Assembly (NCBI GenBank): GCA_949316235.1 | Contig: OX438749.1 | Coordinates: forward strand, 33,180,022-33,244,021 | Reading direction: 5' to 3' | From: Oegoconia quadripuncta | Taxonomy: Eukaryota > Arthropoda > Insecta > Lepidoptera > Autostichidae | DNA: 64,000 nucleotides | Shown: positions 11,238 to 19,916 of the stretch, one piece after another | How the letters are laid out: every line of letters starts with the position of its first letter | Numbering within the stretch: the first letter of the stretch is position 1 | The notes under the pieces: generated by a model | What the model was told of the DNA's origin: nothing | The model's input: only the letters and a program-made list of their open reading frames with translations | Database searches by the model: none | Translations under genes and position numbers: made by a program

Positions 11238-12626
11238 CAATGTATGTAGATTTCTATGTTACCTCCTGTAGCCTTAACGGCTTGACCTATTTCGAAGTGC
11301 ATGGTGTCGTTAGATTCGTCTTGATCCCTGGAGTGCATAGGATATGTTGGTGGTGGTGGTTGGTGGAGGTGGATTGGAATCCCACGATCGATCTGTTAAT
11401 ATGTTAGCGTTCAATGTAGGTACAATGGTTGCTTGGTCAACGTGTGGTGGACTGTACATAACTGCAGGCTGTGGCTGAAAATAAGCGGCCGCTGGTCCCC
11501 AGCGACCATATGCTGAGTTACAGACCTTTTTTTCATAATTACAAAGTCATTTTAGTTTTTACTGTTTTCTTGGCAAATAAAGATTTTTATTATTTTTATA
11601 ATTATATATTTTATGCTAAAAAATCAAACATGGCGCCCGCGAAATACAAAATATGCTGTCGGTTTTTTGGGTTTTTAAACTCATATTGTTATTAATGATA
11701 ACAATAGAACACAATAAGGTGGCCTTATCTCTACTTATTCCAGGCAACCCACGACTATGGAAAATTTATAGATCTAAAAACTGGTAGGAAGCACGATAGT
11801 ATAAATAACAATCATTATTTTCATCATCATCATTTTTCATTTGCACACAATTTGCTGCTAAACCCCGTTTCCTATTTCAATGCTCAGATTGGCTGGAAGA
11901 GATCTCTTAAAGAGAATTCTACCTTTGTATGTACATGACCTATTGTTTGTACTCTGTTATATGTAATTTATTAGTGCAATAAAGAATATACATATCATTT
12001 AACAAAAAAACAATCGATTACGAAGACAACTTTGTGTAAAAATATTTAAGTATATTTGAACAATTAGTGGGGTGTCCCTTAGGCTAACTCCAGTCGTCTC
12101 TTAACTTGCTTTGCCCTTAGGGGGCGTCTTATTATATTATTTATGTCGTATTATTATCAATGTTATGTATGTCTACGTATATAAATGACACGACATAAAT
12201 AACATTTAAATAAATCTATAAATAAAATGAGTGTTTGTCTGCTGTCGGTACATTCTCGATGCGTGTGAACGGGAGCGCCAGACATACAAACAAACGGACA
12301 AGAGTGCACACAAAAATAATACGAACAGTAGGGTAGTAACTACGTCATTTGGATGCGTTTCAGTTGTTTCCACCAACTACTGTGTAAATTCCTCATAACT
12401 TTTTAAAATGGCGATGAGAAAAATTAGACAGCTAACCGATGTGATTTCGGCAAGGTTGGTTTACTTTAGTTATTTTCGAAATATCAAGTGCTACGGTATT
12501 TGACGAGCAGCTGACTTTACAAATTCGTATACAGAAATGCAGAGGGTGAGCCTATCGCCGTGAAAACGTGCAAAAAAATGATTTTTGGTGGAAAGTTCCT
12601 TAGTCACCTTTTACGATACAATTCTG
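11238..12626. other. Repeat remnants and unassigned DNA
   Basis: 11250-11345 belongs to a family also at 17290-17400 and 34310-34440 (CTTGACC, then GGTGTCGTTAG and CGTCTTG). 11880-12010 looks like an RTE 3' UTR (GGCTGGAAGAGATCTCTTAA, TGCAATAAAGAATATACAT). No gene seen. Confidence 0.45.
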
Positions 12627-12630
12627 AAGT

Positions 12631-13060
12631 TATGCTAGCCTAGTTCCCCGGGGAGCCTAGTCTGGGCTCCGAGGTAGCAATAGTGACGTAGGGGCCTTCA
12701 GTAGGCGACATCCAGAGTACCACTGTTGAGGCTTACGTGAGTTACTGTTACATGAGGTGACTCTTGCTTGATTATGCCAGCCTGGTACCCGCGGTAATAG
12801 TCTGGGATCCAAGTTAGCAAATAAAACCACATAGGGCACCGTCTTCCTTCCAGTAGGCGACATGTACCACTGTCGGAGGAGGTGACTCTTACTTGGTTAT
12901 GCCAGCCTGGTACCCGTGGTAATAGTCTGGGATCCAAGGTAGCAAATAAAGTCACATGGGCACCGTCTTCCTTCCAGTAGGTGACATGTAGAGTACGACT
13001 GTCGGAGGAGGTGACTCTTGCTTGGTTATGCTAGCCTGGCAATTAGTCTGGGGTCCGACG
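12631..13060 (+). repeat. Tandem array of about 127-bp GTTATGCYAGCCTGG units
   Basis: Unit starts at about 12631, 12771, 12896 and 13025. Each opens with TTATGCTAGCCTGGTACC or a close variant and ends GAGGTGACTCTTGCTTG. The first and last units are more diverged. Confidence 0.75.
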
Positions 13061-14233
13061 TAAAGCCTATAGTAGACGCCGTGCATGATCCTGGCCTGCA
13101 GGAGTAGTGGGAATATGGAGGCGAATAATGTGCGTCATAAATAATGAAACATAGAAGACAACGGTACATTACATGAGCGTACATTAATTAGTTTATATTA
13201 CCCGAGCCTGTAACGTACACTGCGCGGTTTTTCATTCGCCACCAATTAGTTTGTACAATACCCGGAGGTGGAAATAATCCTGTAAACACCGTACATAGTT
13301 ACGTACGGGCCGCACACACGGGTGATTTTTTATCGGTGTCCTTCTACAACGCGATTTTAAAATCGTGTCCACATATAAACAAATCGCGGTGCCCGCAAGG
13401 CGCAATACAGATTTGATTTAAAAACTCATACGTTGCATTTCTGCGACAATATAATCCGCACGACAAAAAATCGTGGTGAACGCAAGGTTTTAATTTCAAA
13501 GTTCAAACTTAATACATGATATAATTTGTTGAATGTCAATTTAAATCTATTGCGAATGATACTCGTCGCACAAACATTTTACGTAAAATAAAAAAAAAAT
13601 ACGCCCCGAATACAGAACCTCCTCCTTTTTTTGAAGTCGGTTAAAAATACATTTCATATGAGTATAAAAATTTACGTAACCAAGTTCATGCTTTATATAT
13701 CCTTATCCTATTTAAAATTACATCAACACATAGGGATCTTTTTTTTTTAGGGATCTTAGAAATGTAGTTTCAGAAATTGTATTCAACCTGCGTGCAGGCG
13801 TGCAGGCGTGCAAATCTGGCAAATAAATGATTGATTGATTGATAAAAGCTATGTAATAAAATCATTTAATAACTTTATCTACTAGTTGAAAGAATTGTTA
13901 CATTTTACGAAAAGAAAATAAATAAATATATTTTTACAATAATTTTTGGAGCGATTATATTTTTGCCATTGTCTTTTTAAAGCCCGACGCAAAAAGAGGG
14001 GGTGTTACAAGTTTCACCCTTATATCACACACTGATCGCCTGATCGCCTGTGGCAGTGAACCGATTTCGATACGGTTTCTTTTATTTGAAAGCAGCTTTT
14101 CTGGCGGTGTTCTTAGACACGTTTTGTCATAATTTAGCCGTAATGGCTGGCGGCTGCCGTCCTCAATTAAAACAAAAATACTAAAAAAAAAGCACGCGAA
14201 CTACGCACGGAATTTGTTCTTGTAAAAATAATA
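13061..14233. other. No recognisable gene
   Basis: AT-rich DNA with a short GCGTGCAG triplication near 13791-13811. No convincing open frame or repeat family. Confidence 0.4.
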
Positions 14234-14490
14234 ACTAAATAAATAGATAAATATCCTTGGACATACACACAACGCCAACTAGTTCCACATTAAGCAACTA
14301 TAGGCTTGTGTTGTGGATACCAGATGGTTGATATACTACATAAATACATTTTTTTTTTGTAAATAAATACAATTATATAAATGAAAAACAGCCGTAACTC
14401 GGGAACACAATGTCTATATTCATCATACAAACATATGCCCCTAGCCGGACTTGAACCCGCAACCTTTTGGTATAGCAGTCAAGAGTTTCA
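14234..14490 (-). mobile_element. SINE family 2, minus orientation, head truncated
   Basis: Tail and B box (CCGGACTTGAACCCGCAACC) are present, but it breaks off after TATAGCAGTCAAGAGTTTC, before the usual head. Confidence 0.75.
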
Positions 14491-15019
14491 TGTTTTTTTT
14501 CTCACAGAGGGAGATAAAAAGTAGAGTGTATGTGCCTCGCCACACTCACCATTCTACTCTAGATTCTAGATACTCTTTTTCAGGATTCAAATTAGCGCCC
14601 TCGCCGTAAAAACATAATTTTGCTCCCTTGTTATAAAATCAATTATTGCGGTAGTTTTAGCCATTTATTCTCAGCAGTCCTATTAGTTCTAGAGAATTCT
14701 AAGAGATGGCGCTGTTTTATCTACTAACAAAAGCGCGAAAAAGATTTCCATAGTATATAAATTAATCAGCAAGTGACCACCAGTGGGTCGCAATATAACG
14801 GACGAAAGTCACTCGGTCACTATCTGTATTAAAATCACGTATCCCTATATTATATTAAAATAACATGAAATTAATCAGAACGGTCGAATGTGCGAGTGTG
14901 TGTATATTCAGGTCACGTCGCGGCGAGTAATGGCACTGGTCAAGGGTGAGTCGAGTCTGTATGACGAGTTCCGTTCGACAGATCAACTTCCGTTTGAGGA
15001 TATTTAATTCATCATCTTC
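14491..15019. other. No recognisable feature
   Basis: Unassigned; short frames only. Confidence 0.35.
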
Positions 15020-15330
15020 TGTCAGCGAAACCTACTGTTGCGCGTTCGAATCTCGCGAGGGGTAAACGTTTGTGTGATGAATACGAACATTTATTCGTGA
15101 GTCGGGTCTAATTAATATTGGAAATGCGAAAGTTTGGATGTTTGTTTATTTGTTTGTTGCTCAATCACGGCGAAACGGATGAACGGATTTGGATGCAATT
15201 TGGTATATAGATAGAATATACCCTGGATTAAGACATACGGTATTTTTTATTTATAAGCGAGTAGTTCCCGCGAGATAAACAAATTTCTACGATAAAGTTA
15301 TTCTACGCAGGCGAAGCCGCGGGCAGATAT
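15020..15330. mobile_element. SINE 3 fragment then dispersed TTCGCC-type repeat (minus)
   Basis: 15020-15100 matches the SINE 3 middle (CTGTCAGCGAAACC, TCGAATCTCGCGAGG). 15103-15330 is the reverse orientation of the repeat at 4004-4196 (GCGAAAGTTTGGATGTTTG, CTACGCAGGCGAAGCCGCGG). Confidence 0.65.
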
Positions 15331-15359
15331 AAATATTTGTGTATGTTTATAAGTTATAA

Positions 15360-15632
15360 ACGACCTGTTTGATGTAGTGGTTAGAAACTCTGAGTGCTAT
15401 ACCAAAAGGTTGCGGGTTCAAATCCCGCTAGGGGCATATGTTTGTATGATTAATACAGACATGTGTTCCTGAGTTACGGATGTTTTTCATTTATATATGT
15501 AGGTATTTATTTACAAAAAAAAGTATTTGTGTAGTATGTCAACCATCTGGTATCCACAACACAAGCCTATAGTTGCTTAATGTGGAACTAGATGGCGCTG
15601 TGTGTGTGTCCAAGGATATTTATTTATTTATT
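15360..15632 (+). mobile_element. SINE family 2, plus orientation
   Basis: Full length: CGACCTGTTTGATGTAGTGG, TTGCGGGTTCAAATCCCGCT and ending CAAGGATATTTATTTATTTA. Confidence 0.85.
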
Positions 15633-15747
15633 AATAGCCATAGTACAAGCTTTGCTTAGTTTGGGACTGATACATATACTAAGTCCTATAATACTGAAAT
15701 AACGAGGAAAAGATGGCGAAACTGGTAGGTATTGTAGGTAACGAGTA

Positions 15748-16051
15748 GCTAGCCTCCACCTTCCTCGAAGGGCGGCAACGCATCTGTGACTATTTTGGTG
15801 TTGCGGGTGTCCATGGGCGGCGGTGATTGCTTTCCATCAGGTGACCCGCATGCTCGTTTGCCGCCCTCTCCTATATAAAAGAAAAAAAAGCTACCTAGGT
15901 CGTTCCCAGGTCCTCCCTCCTGCCGGAGAATGTCACCGCGGGGTTTTGGTGGGTATCCCTCCCGACAGGGTGGGGTGTCCCACATAACCGTCTCGCCGTC
16001 CCCCAGCGAGCGGTACGCGTCATGCGTTTCCCCGCGTCAAAAAAAAAAAAG
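15748..16051 (+). mobile_element. Two retroposon 3' ends with A-rich tails
   Basis: 15748-15889 (AGCCTCCACCTTCCTCGAAG, CTTTCCATCAGGTGACCCGC, A tail) and 15890-16051 (GC-rich family of 8866-9319, ending CGTTTCCCCGCGTC plus A12). Confidence 0.6.
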
Positions 16052-16214
16052 GAACCGAAGACCTTTATTCCATGGTTTCTAATTCGAGTGAGAGTTCGCC
16101 TGGACTTCTCCTTATATACAGGTAATGCACAAGGCCATACATAAGACAAGAGTCCACGATAAATAAATTCATTGCGGGCCAAGCCGCAGGATATTAGGTA
16201 TTATATAAAAATAA

Positions 16215-16533
16215 AGGTAGTCGTCGGACGCGGCCCGGGAGAGGATGACACCCCCCGAGCGACCGGGGGGGTGTCGTCGCATCGGGCCCTGTCGCGCCTC
16301 ATACCGCTCGCTGATCGCGATGTGAGGCACGACAGCGCCCCCTGCGGAGGGTGCGCTAGACGCCCTCCGGGAATGGGCCTCCCCTTGTGAGGGGGGGTGG
16401 GGGGACCTGGAGCCGCCTATGCGTTCCCAGGTCCTCCCTACTGCCGAAGAAGGTCGCCACGAGGTTTTAGTGGGTATCCCTCCGAAAGGCGAGCGATACG
16501 CGTCATGCGTTTCCCCCCGTCAACAAAATAAAG
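16215..16533 (+). mobile_element. GC-rich retroposon 3' end
   Basis: Close relative of 8866-9319: GGATGACACCCCCCGAGCGA through GCGTTTCCCCCCGTCAAC. Short apparent frames here are chance products of GC-rich DNA. Confidence 0.6.
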
Positions 16534-16681
16534 GTATTTTAATAATACATAAGTACATTAGTAACAAACATAGTCATTTGTTCTTGGGAATTTGTAAATT
16601 TTCGTTTTACAGTTGTTTGTCATATATTTTTTACCCGACTGCGCAAGATAGGCGGGTAATGTTTTCATATGTAAGTATGTA

Positions 16682-17279
16682 TTTTTTTTTTATGTACAAC
16701 GGGTTAGTGCGTACTTGCCGTCAATCACATCTGATGTTAAGTGAAAACGAGGCCGAAGGTGGAAGCGTACTGACCCGAAAATCACATCTCATTTGGATGA
16801 CTGGCTATCTTATGTCTGACACCTGGTGCTGTTTGACGGCAGACTTAGATAAGATTCGGACATTTAAAATTCACTTCCACCAACCAACTGAATACTAAAC
16901 ATGTACCCCGCTGGAGATCGAACCAGCGACCTCCGATTCGTAAACCCTATGTTAACCGCCTCCGTGGCTCAATGTAAACAACATTGGGTTCACGATTCGG
17001 AGGTCGCGGGTTCGATCCCCAGCGGGGTACATGTTTAGGTACTCGGTTTGATTGATGGTAGGGCATTTTAAATGTCCGCCTGGCTAGCTACCACCATCTT
17101 ATCTAAATCTGCCGCCAAGCAGTAACATAGCAATATTGTGTTCCCGTTGTCAGAGATAAGATAGCGAATCCCCCAAATGTGTTGGGGTTTCCGGGTCACC
17201 ACGCTTCTATCTTCGACCTCGTCTTCACTTAACATCAGGTGTGATTGAGGTCAAGTATGAACCCGTCGTGCATAAAGAA
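16682..17279. mobile_element. Two SINE family 1 copies, head to head
   Basis: A minus copy (16682-16953) meets a + copy (16954-17279) at their tRNA-like heads, so B boxes and heads form an inverted pair around AACCGCCTCCGTGGCTCAAT. Confidence 0.8.
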
Positions 17280-17454
17280 AATGTACATTGAGCCAAGGGG
17301 CTGTCAAGTATATATACAATGTCCGTTCCTTTGGCGCATGGTGTCGTTAGTTTCGTCTTGTTACCCGGAGTGTCGCAGGATACATTGTATGGTAAAATAT
17401 CCAAGATGGCGTACGCATATATGTTGTCGCGTTTTTTTAATATTATATTCTGAA

Positions 17455-17664
17455 AACTATTGCCGATTCGTCCCAGTCCGTCCCTGTATACGATATAAAT
17501 AAGTAAAACTATTGCCGATTCGTCCCAGTCCGTCCCTGTATACGATATAAATAAGTAAAACTATTGCCGATTCGTCCCAGTCCGTCCCTGTATACGATAT
17601 AAATAAGTAAAACTATTGCCGATTCGTCCCAGTCCGTCCCTGTATACGATATAAATAAGTAAAA
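17455..17664 (+). repeat. 52-bp tandem repeat, four copies
   Basis: CTATTGCCGATTCGTCCCAG recurs at 17457, 17509, 17561 and 17613 with exact 52-bp period and no visible mismatch. No unique spacers, so it is not CRISPR-like. Confidence 0.92.
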
Positions 17665-17972
17665 CCAAACAAATGAATGTGACCGTGTTGTGATCGGAAA
17701 CTTAATTAATTAGTTTTAATTATATTTTAATTAAATTCAATCGATTCATAACTCAGTAGGTGTGTACACGACTGTCGGTTTGGGTGAGGGTATACCTATC
17801 TGAGGTAATTAGTCAGTAATTGTGTTGGATGAGGGTTCCTTGGGGAGCTGGAGGGTTCTCAAATAAAAGGTAAGTATTTAATAGGGTGTTTTCATAATTT
17901 ACGCATTTTAAAGATATACTGTATTTGCGTGGAATATCATGTAACGTGACTATTAATGATGTTGTCGATTCG
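17665..17972. other. Polinton left flank, no recognisable feature
   Basis: AT-rich unique-looking DNA up to the target-site duplication. Confidence 0.4.
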
Positions 17973-17978
17973 GATGTA
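17973..17978. repeat. Left 6-bp target-site duplication GATGTA
   Basis: GATGTA immediately precedes the left terminus and recurs immediately after the right terminus at 32976-32981. A 6-bp duplication is the known Polinton integration signature. Confidence 0.93.
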
Positions 17979-18715
17979 AGTAGTACGTATTCGAGAGTTC
18001 TGGACCAGCCCCGGGCCCTCCCCCTAAAAAAAGGTCACCACGGTGTGTTCCCCCTTTCACGGTCTCATTGGTGGCTTTAATTGGGTCGTTATTGACGGAT
18101 TTGCCAGTTAACTTTGTTTGCTAATTATAATGGATAGTAAAAAATTGTCCTTATCTAACCTAATAATAGGTTCACACATAAATCAAGTGGACGATAACTC
18201 CTCGGCTTTTGGCGCTTTTGTGTACCTACAACTGATACAAGTCTGAACTTGTTCATGGTAAGCATAGCGATTACAGCAGGTGTATGTTTTTAATATGGAA
18301 AAAAATTAAATTTATTGTCAGCAATGAAACTGCCTTTCCATTATTCTTTTATTTAGTTTTCTAATTTATGATCAATTTATATTTATGGCAGTAGTCGACA
18401 AAAAACATGCACCTTTTACGGTGAATAGAAACTTCGTAATTTAAGTTATTTCATTATAGTATACCATTTTTTCCTAGTAAGATTTGGAAACAGGTGAGAC
18501 TTTTTTGCTCGTCACGTTGGAATGTGTACGCCTTTAGATGAAATGATAACGATCACCCACTGTCAAATTTATTTATGTTAGTTATTCTTTAGATCGCCAT
18601 CTGCGGCATACGCAGTATTTTTTCTTAATTTTTTAATTCGATTCAATAATAAATATGTAGGGTTAATTCTTAATAGCTACTACGTATGTGGTATCACCAC
18701 TCTACCTGGATAGGG

Positions 18716-18752
18716 TATTTAAAGCGAGACGGCTTGTACAGCACCACAGTCC
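18716..18752 (+). promoter_or_regulatory. TATA box and initiator of left TIR gene
   Basis: TATTTAAA at 18716-18723 is followed by an initiator-like CACAGTCC at 18745-18752, with the candidate start A 32 nt after the first T of the box. This is normal insect core-promoter spacing and lies about 80 nt upstream of the ATG at 18829. The right TIR has the mirror copy at 32202-32238. Function is inferred. Confidence 0.6.
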
Positions 18753-18828
18753 AAATTCGATCGCCCGCCTCGCCTCGAGACACAGTCGTACATTTCATAG
18801 TGAAAAGTGTTAAACTACGCTTTCTGTC

Positions 18829-19405
18829 ATGTCGGTAAGTTTTTGTCTGTAACTACATTGTTTATGTGTTGTCTACTTTACCTGGACGATCTGTTTGGAT
18901 GCAATTGCTTGACCTAACCTTCGTTTTCTGCTCGTTTCAGACGTCGATTCCTGACAGTGATTACACCTTTAAGAACTATTACTTTCCTACTGCCGATCTA
19001 AGCGACGATGATGAAACTCAAGATCCTCCTGCCTTGAAGGTCAAGCAAAACATTGCTAAGAGAAACATTGATTGTTTCTTTGAGAAGCCCAAGAAAAAGA
19101 GGGTCCGACTACAGTCTTCCAATATTGCCCAAGCTAACGGAGAAGGAACTTCATACATTTCATCGAATAATGATGACGGATCCTCAGCGAGTCATCTCAT
19201 TAAAATAGAAGTGTATGAGATGAAAAAGTTGAAAGATGTTCAACCAATTGATTACTGGAAATATGCAGATGTTCGTGTTAAATATTACGCCTCAGAAGAC
19301 GACAAGCATTACCGAAATGTAAGAGATTTAATTTACAATATAACAAAACAGGTGGCAACGAAGACCGACTGCACAAAGTACTACATAACAGCGGATAAGA
19401 AATAA
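18829..19405 (+). CDS. TIR-encoded nuclear protein (left copy), two exons, 156 aa
   Basis: I do not recognise the family. Exon 1 is only ATG TCG (18829-18834), then a 106-bp intron (18835-18940) opens with a perfect GTAAGT donor, has a CTAAC branch-like motif and closes with TTTCAG in phase 0; exon 2 runs 18941-19402 with the stop at 19403-19405. The alternative, starting at an ATG at 18866 inside the intron, gives 179 aa but loses the good splice signals; it is also disfavoured because the one mismatch between TIR copies in this stretch (18901) falls in the intron. The product has an acidic stretch (LSDDDETQD), a classical monopartite nuclear localisation signal (KPKKKRVRL) and a basic, Tyr-rich C-terminal half. 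A TATA promoter lies just upstream and AATAAA at 19514-19519 downstream. A role in nuclear replication, expression or TIR binding is a guess from location and the signal alone. Confidence 0.72.
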
Positions 19406-19615
19406 TTCCTGGAATAGCCCGTTTCTTGCGACTCCCAATAGAGCAACGTTATAATTTATGGGTTTCTTCTTAGCACATTAACTGTCGCGACGCAGACTCT
19501 ACTGAAAAACAGCAATAAATTTTTCGTTCCCCACCGTTTTATACCTGTCTATAAGATACACCTCATATAAGCCACATGCCACCGAGAGATACATTTGTCT
19601 AACGCAGGCAGAAGG

Positions 19616-19747
19616 ATGGCACACTTCGAAACTCAATACGATGACCAACTGGTACGACTGTGTCTCGAAGCCGAACAAGACGAAATCGACCGACAACTCT
19701 ATGAACTCTACGATGATGTCGCAAACCAAGGACCAACAAAATCGTAA
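19616..19747 (+). CDS. TIR-junction small protein or 5' exon (left), 43 aa if unspliced
   Basis: ATG at 19616 opens a short acidic, Gln/Glu-rich reading frame. Its first 30 codons lie in the TIR and are shared with the 103-aa gene at the other end; after codon 30 the left sequence is unique. Read through, it stops at TAA 19745-19747. That stop overlaps a strong donor (GTAAGT, 19744-19749). Splicing to either AG at 19900 or AG at 19912 would carry the frame directly into the ATG of the polymerase at 19917. It may therefore be a free-standing 43-aa protein or the first coding exon of a longer polymerase. No homologue is recognised. Confidence 0.45.
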   Translation: MAHFETQYDDQLVRLCLEAEQDEIDRQLYELYDDVANQGPTKS

Positions 19748-19848
19748 GTTTTTTTTTCCCTTGTTTTTATTGTTATGATTCTATACCCGAACGAGTAACT
19801 TGTATGAACATGTACCAAACTAATGTAGAGGGGGCGAGTATGGGTCGG

Positions 19849-19884
19849 TATATAAACGAGTTGTTCTGGGGTATTGGTATCACT
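19849..19884 (+). promoter_or_regulatory. TATA box upstream of DNA polymerase
   Basis: TATATAAA at 19849-19856, followed about 30 nt later by TATCACTAAC, which could act as an initiator. The polymerase ATG is at 19917, about 35 nt beyond the inferred start. If used, the polymerase has its own promoter and needs no TIR exon. Confidence 0.5.
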
Positions 19885-19916
19885 AACAATTAATTCGTAG
19901 TTTTGAATTTAGAACA

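Larger units (their letters stand above)
17979..19705 (+). repeat. Polinton left terminal inverted repeat, 1,727 bp
   Basis: Position p here pairs with position 50954 minus p on the opposite strand of the right end, with no net indel, up to 19705; identity stops at 19706. Mismatches I found are 18072 (T versus C in the other arm, read on the same strand) and 18901 (G versus T). The repeat contains a full two-exon gene, its TATA promoter, and the first 30 codons of a second gene. Confidence 0.95.

Noticed and set aside
12657..12955. Minus-strand open frames with repeated peptides
   Set aside because: The peptide repetition only mirrors the tandem DNA units; no start context or family resemblance.
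17455..17664. CRISPR-like regular repeats
   Set aside because: Units are contiguous and identical with no unique spacers, and the genome is an animal's; it is a tandem repeat.
18866..18940. An ATG at 18866 as the start of a 179-aa TIR protein
   Set aside because: This stretch lies between a perfect GTAAGT donor and a TTTCAG acceptor, and the only TIR mismatch in the gene region falls here; the two-exon model is better supported.
19499..19729. 76-codon minus-strand frame in the left TIR (and its mirror at 31243-31455)
   Set aside because: Antisense shadow of the TIR-junction gene, which has better codon content and a proper ATG.
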